Translations under genes and position numbers: made by a program
Shown: piece by piece, positions 61,016-64,000 of the stretch
Layout: every line of letters begins with the position of its first letter
Position numbering within the stretch: the first letter of the stretch is position 1
Assembly: GCA_052117325.1 (NCBI GenBank)
Contig: JBQKJJ010000011.1
Strand: one strand, 5' to 3'
Source of the DNA: CAG-964 sp902789345
GTDB taxonomy: Bacteria; Bacillota; Clostridia; Oscillospirales; Acutalibacteraceae
Length of the DNA stretch: 64,000 nt
Notes under the pieces: model-generated
Told to the model about the DNA's origin: nothing
The model's database searches: none
What the model saw: the letters and a program-made list of their open reading frames with translations, nothing else

Positions 61016-61287
61016 TAATAAATTTACCTAGCTGCGTCTTTTTATATATGACTAAAAGTCACTGGCGTTAGACGCCTACAATGTATGTGGCCTTAAAACT
61101 AAGGATAATTTATATATAATTTGCCCAACAAGCAAGGCAGACAACTGACTTAGCACACTTTTATGACTTCTAAAACTTATATTATAACTCTACAGTAAAA
61201 TCTTTTTAAAGGTGCTATTTTGTAGAACTAGGAATAATAAACAATTTTTCTGTGTAAATGTTGTTAAGGTTAATAACCTATTGTTGC

Positions 61288-61356
61288 TTGACTTAGGCAG
61301 GGTTATGTTCTATACTTAGTAGGTACGCTGAGCATAGAACATACTATATATTGTGT
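61288..61356 (+). promoter_or_regulatory. nrdD promoter with NrdR-box-like site and inverted repeat
   Basis: TTGACT (61288-61293) and TATACT (61311-61316) are 17 bases apart. TATGTTCTAT (61304-61313) and ATAGAACATA (61334-61343) form a perfect 10-bp inverted repeat across the -10 and start. ATACTATATATTGTGT (61341-61356) is close to the NrdR box consensus ACACTATATATAGTGT. Confidence 0.6.
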
Positions 61357-61428
61357 TATAGGGTTATTGGTCACACAATTTATGCCGGCTATGTGAATAA
61401 GGAGAAAATGAAACGGAGGATATGGAGC

Positions 61429-63765
61429 ATGATTGAATACATCCTTAAAAGAGATGGAAGAAAAGTTAAATTTGACCTGCAAAAAATAACTGACGCTATT
61501 TTTAAGGCAGCACAGGCAGTAGGCGGAAACGACTACCAGGAGGCTCAAAACCTTGCTTTGGCAGTTGAAGACGCTTTGGAAAAGGAATGCAGTGACATTC
61601 CCACTGTAGAGCATGTGCAGGACACAGTTGAAAAAACACTTATTGAAAGCGGACACGCAAGAACCTCAAAAGAGTATATTCTATACAGAGCAGAGCGCAC
61701 AAGGGTGCGTGAGATGAACACAAAGCTAATGAAGATATACGAAGACCTTACTTTTAAGTCAGCTAAGGATAACGATGTTAAGCGTGAAAATGCAAATATA
61801 GACGGCGATACAGCTATGGGTACTATGTTAAAGTACGGTTCGGAGGGTGCTAAGCAGTTCTACGAAATGTACATTTTAAACCCAAAGCATGCCGAGGCTC
61901 ATCGTAACGGAGATATTCATATTCATGACCTTGATTTTCTTACTTTGACAACAACCTGCTGTCAAATTGATATAGACAAGCTGTTTACAGGCGGTTTTTC
62001 AACAGGTCACGGCTTTTTAAGAGAGCCTAATGACATTGCCAGCTATGCTGCTCTTGCTTGTATTGCAATACAAAGTAACCAGAACGATCAGCACGGCGGT
62101 CAGAGCATACCTAACTTTGACTATGGTATGTCAAAGGGCGTTGCCAAAACCTACCGCAGAATTTACAGACAAAATCTGCTAAGAGCGGCTGAACTGTTGG
62201 TTGACAGTGAAACTGCAGTAGACGATGTTAGAGATATTGCGGACACTGCCGAGGCAAACAGCAACGCCACACCAAAGCTTGACGACGGCGAGGTATATAT
62301 GGCAGAGGAGCTAAAGCTGCTTACTGAAAAATACGGCGAACAGCTTGCAGGAAGACTGCAGCGCTTTGCGTTTAAGCACGCCAACACAGAAACTGACCGT
62401 GCAGTTTACCAGGCTATGGAGGCATTTGTACACAACCTAAACACTATGCATTCCCGTGCAGGTGCTCAAATTCCGTTTAGCTCTATTAACTACGGTACAG
62501 ACACTACTCCTGAAGGCAGAATGGTTATTAAAAATGTACTGTTGGCAACAGAAGCCGGTTTGGGTAACGGTGAAACACCAATATTCCCTATACATATTTT
62601 TAAGGTTAAGGACGGTATAAACTACAACCATACAGACCCTAACTACGACCTGTTTAAGCTTGCTTGCAGAGTCAGCGCAAAAAGACTTTTCCCTAACTTC
62701 TCATTCATTGACGCTCCGTTTAACCTAAAATACTACAAAGAGGGGCATCCTGAAACAGAGGTTGCGTATATGGGCTGTCGTACAAGAGTTATGGCTAACC
62801 ATTACGACCCTACCAGAGAGATTGTAAACGGCAGAGGCAACCTAAGCTTTACATCTGTAAACCTGCCTAGACTTGCTATTTTAAGCAACGGAAATATAGA
62901 CTTTTTCTATGAGCAGCTTGACAGAAAGATAGATCTTATTATTGACCAGCTTCTTGACAGATTTAAAATTCAGTCTGCAAAGCTTGTTCGCAACTATCCG
63001 TTCCTAATGGGACAAGGCATATGGATTGACAGCGATAAGCTTGGCCCTAACGACAGCGTTGGCGAGGTACTAAAGCACGGTACATTGACACTGGGCTTTA
63101 TAGGACTGGCTGAGTGTCTAAAAGCCTTGGTAGGCAAGCACCACGGCGAAAGCAAAGAAGCGCAGAACATTGGCCTTGAAATTGTAGGCTATATGAGAAA
63201 GAGAATGGACGAGGCTACAGAAAAGTACGGACTTAACTTCTCACTAATAGCCACACCGGCTGAGGGACTTTCAGGCAGATTTGTAAGAATGGACGCTGAA
63301 AGATTTGGAAAAATTCCAGGCGTAACAGACAGAGCCTACTACACAAACAGCTTCCATGTTCCTGTTTACTACAATATTTCCGCCTATGATAAAATTAAAA
63401 TAGAAGCTCCTTACCACAGCCTAACAAACGGCGGACACATTTCTTACATTGAGCTTGACGGCGACCCGACAGAAAACCTAGAGGCTTTTGAAAAGGTTGT
63501 TCATGTTATGAAAGAATGTGGCATTGGCTACGGTTCTATTAACCACCCTGTTGACCGTGACCCTGAATGCGGCTACACAGGAATTATTGGCGACACCTGC
63601 CCTAAGTGCGGCAGAAGTGAGTGCGACGGTCAGCATAGCTTTGAAAGAATAAGAAGAATTACCGGCTATCTTGTTGGTACAGTTGACCGCTTTAACAACG
63701 CCAAAAAGGCTGAAGTACAAGACCGTGTAAAGCACGCTGTTGGTGAAGAAATGGAGCAAATTTAA
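61429..63765 (+). CDS. nrdD: Anaerobic ribonucleoside-triphosphate reductase
   Basis: Makes deoxyribonucleotides without oxygen through a glycyl radical. An ATP-cone (about 1-90: YILKRDGRKVKFDLQKITDAIFKAA) is followed by the barrel with HIHDLDFLT, CCQIDIDKLFTGGFSTGHGFLREP and the substrate-radical Cys region YMGCRTRV. A C-terminal zinc site is CGYTGIIGDTCPKCGR, and RRITGYLVGTVDRFNNAKKAEVQDR carries the glycyl-radical Gly. ATG 61429 has GGAGG nine bases upstream (778 residues). The activase gene nrdG does not follow; a terminator does. Confidence 0.96.
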   Translation: MIEYILKRDGRKVKFDLQKITDAIFKAAQAVGGNDYQEAQNLALAVEDALEKECSDIPTVEHVQDTVEKTLIESGHARTSKEYILYRAERTRVREMNTKLMKIYEDLTFKSAKDNDVKRENANIDGDTAMGTMLKYGSEGAKQFYEMYILNPKHAEAHRNGDIHIHDLDFLTLTTTCCQIDIDKLFTGGFSTGHGFLREPNDIASYAALACIAIQSNQNDQHGGQSIPNFDYGMSKGVAKTYRRIYRQNLLRAAELLVDSETAVDDVRDIADTAEANSNATPKLDDGEVYMAEELKLLTEKYGEQLAGRLQRFAFKHANTETDRAVYQAMEAFVHNLNTMHSRAGAQIPFSSINYGTDTTPEGRMVIKNVLLATEAGLGNGETPIFPIHIFKVKDGINYNHTDPNYDLFKLACRVSAKRLFPNFSFIDAPFNLKYYKEGHPETEVAYMGCRTRVMANHYDPTREIVNGRGNLSFTSVNLPRLAILSNGNIDFFYEQLDRKIDLIIDQLLDRFKIQSAKLVRNYPFLMGQGIWIDSDKLGPNDSVGEVLKHGTLTLGFIGLAECLKALVGKHHGESKEAQNIGLEIVGYMRKRMDEATEKYGLNFSLIATPAEGLSGRFVRMDAERFGKIPGVTDRAYYTNSFHVPVYYNISAYDKIKIEAPYHSLTNGGHISYIELDGDPTENLEAFEKVVHVMKECGIGYGSINHPVDRDPECGYTGIIGDTCPKCGRSECDGQHSFERIRRITGYLVGTVDRFNNAKKAEVQDRVKHAVGEEMEQI

Positions 63766-63832
63766 ACGCCACTTTATTAACAATTTAACAATGCTTATAC
63801 TGATATCCCTAAAAAGATAATCGCAATATAAA

Positions 63833-63872
63833 AAACGGCACGCCTGAAAGCATGGTGTGCCGTTTCTTTTAT
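63833..63872. terminator. Bidirectional terminator after nrdD
   Basis: AAACGGCACGCC pairs with GGTGTGCCGTTT around a 9-base loop, with T-rich DNA after it and an A-run before it. Confidence 0.88.
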
Positions 63873-63885
63873 TTTGTTGTATTTT

Positions 63886-64000
63886 TTAATATTGGTCAAT
63901 TGCAATAATAAGTTGAGCATTTTTAGTGTTAGAACCAGCTAGATGGTGAGAACCTTTCGGATTTTCTTCTGGAGGGAGCCGCAGGCGACCAGAAGAGGAA
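63886..64000 (-). CDS. Possible C-terminal fragment of a leftward gene
   Basis: An open frame enters from the right edge and ends at TAA 63888-63886; its last residues read PPEENPKGSHHLAGSNTKNA then QLIIAIDQY. The terminator at 63833-63872 suits a convergent gene end. The outer 45 bases are markedly GC-richer than the surroundings and contain TCTTCTGG/CCAGAAGA arms, so this may instead be a non-coding repeat. I do not recognise the protein. Confidence 0.35.
   Translation of the reverse strand, partial: SSSGRLRLPPEENPKGSHHLAGSNTKNAQLIIAIDQY

Noticed and set aside
61016..61287. Possible riboswitch or small gene before nrdD
   Set aside because: Only a short GGCGTTAGACGCC hairpin is visible; there is no conserved core I know and no credible reading frame.
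63886..64000. Beginning of nrdG after nrdD
   Set aside because: The only frame there runs leftward and shows no radical-SAM CxxxCxxC motif; a strong terminator separates it from nrdD.

Overview
The window looks like chromosomal DNA of an anaerobic, low-GC Gram-positive bacterium of the Clostridia, most likely a Ruminococcus-like member of the Oscillospiraceae. I base this on strong AAGGAGG ribosome-binding sites, TTGACA/TATAAT promoters, class III (oxygen-sensitive) ribonucleotide reductase, PduL phosphotransacetylase, a YfhO protein, an IscU-like/GGGtGRT gene pair, and a secreted carbohydrate-binding-like protein with a TQTGD tail. Species assignment is inference only. I see no insertion sequence, prophage or CRISPR array; nearly all the DNA is ordinary housekeeping and metabolic genes.

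Layout. 1-9 kb: a greA fragment, citrate synthase, an AIM24-family protein with a 58-residue membrane protein, a large FtsX-type ABC exporter, then birA and coaX. 9-15 kb: coaBC, a Nudix hydrolase, hemolysin III, a GH31 alpha-glucosidase, a DegV lipid-binding protein and pduL. 15-24 kb: a complete fructose operon (fruR-fruK-fruA) followed by ptsH and ptsI, then enolase and a ZIP metal transporter. 24-29 kb: the sugar-ABC ATPase msmK, a pseudouridine synthase, a DUF4830 protein, a small thioesterase and a DUF1624 membrane protein. 28.8-29.4 kb: five tRNA genes (Gly, Arg, His, Lys, Gln). 29.7-34.6 kb: a secreted Ser-rich protein, ROK glucokinase, a lone 5S rRNA gene, an unrecognised protein and purine nucleoside phosphorylase. 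34.7-42 kb: a four-gene Gld-like ABC operon and a BcrA-like ABC transporter. 42-46.5 kb: DNA repair (udg, nfo) and metG. 46.7-60 kb: the IscU-like/GGGtGRT pair, YfhO, YczE, a dipeptidase, a DUF975 protein, and a surface-polymer group (GT2, LicD, TarI, TarJ, LCP). 60-64 kb: proB and nrdD.

How it works together. Sugar metabolism dominates: fructose enters through FruA with HPr and EI, and FruK, glucokinase, enolase and alpha-glucosidase feed glycolysis. PduL converts acetyl-CoA to acetyl phosphate, and citrate synthase probably serves glutamate synthesis. MsmK probably energises sugar importers encoded elsewhere. The 54.8-60 kb group would make CDP-ribitol, use it to decorate a glycan, and attach the polymer to the wall.

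The most notable non-coding signal is a pair of 36-bp dyads sharing the core GTTAGT-N4-ACTAAC. Each sits on the -10 box of one of two adjacent transcription units (enolase and the ZIP transporter), which suggests a shared, possibly metal-sensing, regulator. Other candidate operators lie before GH31, fruR, the BcrA-like ABC pair, proB and nrdD.
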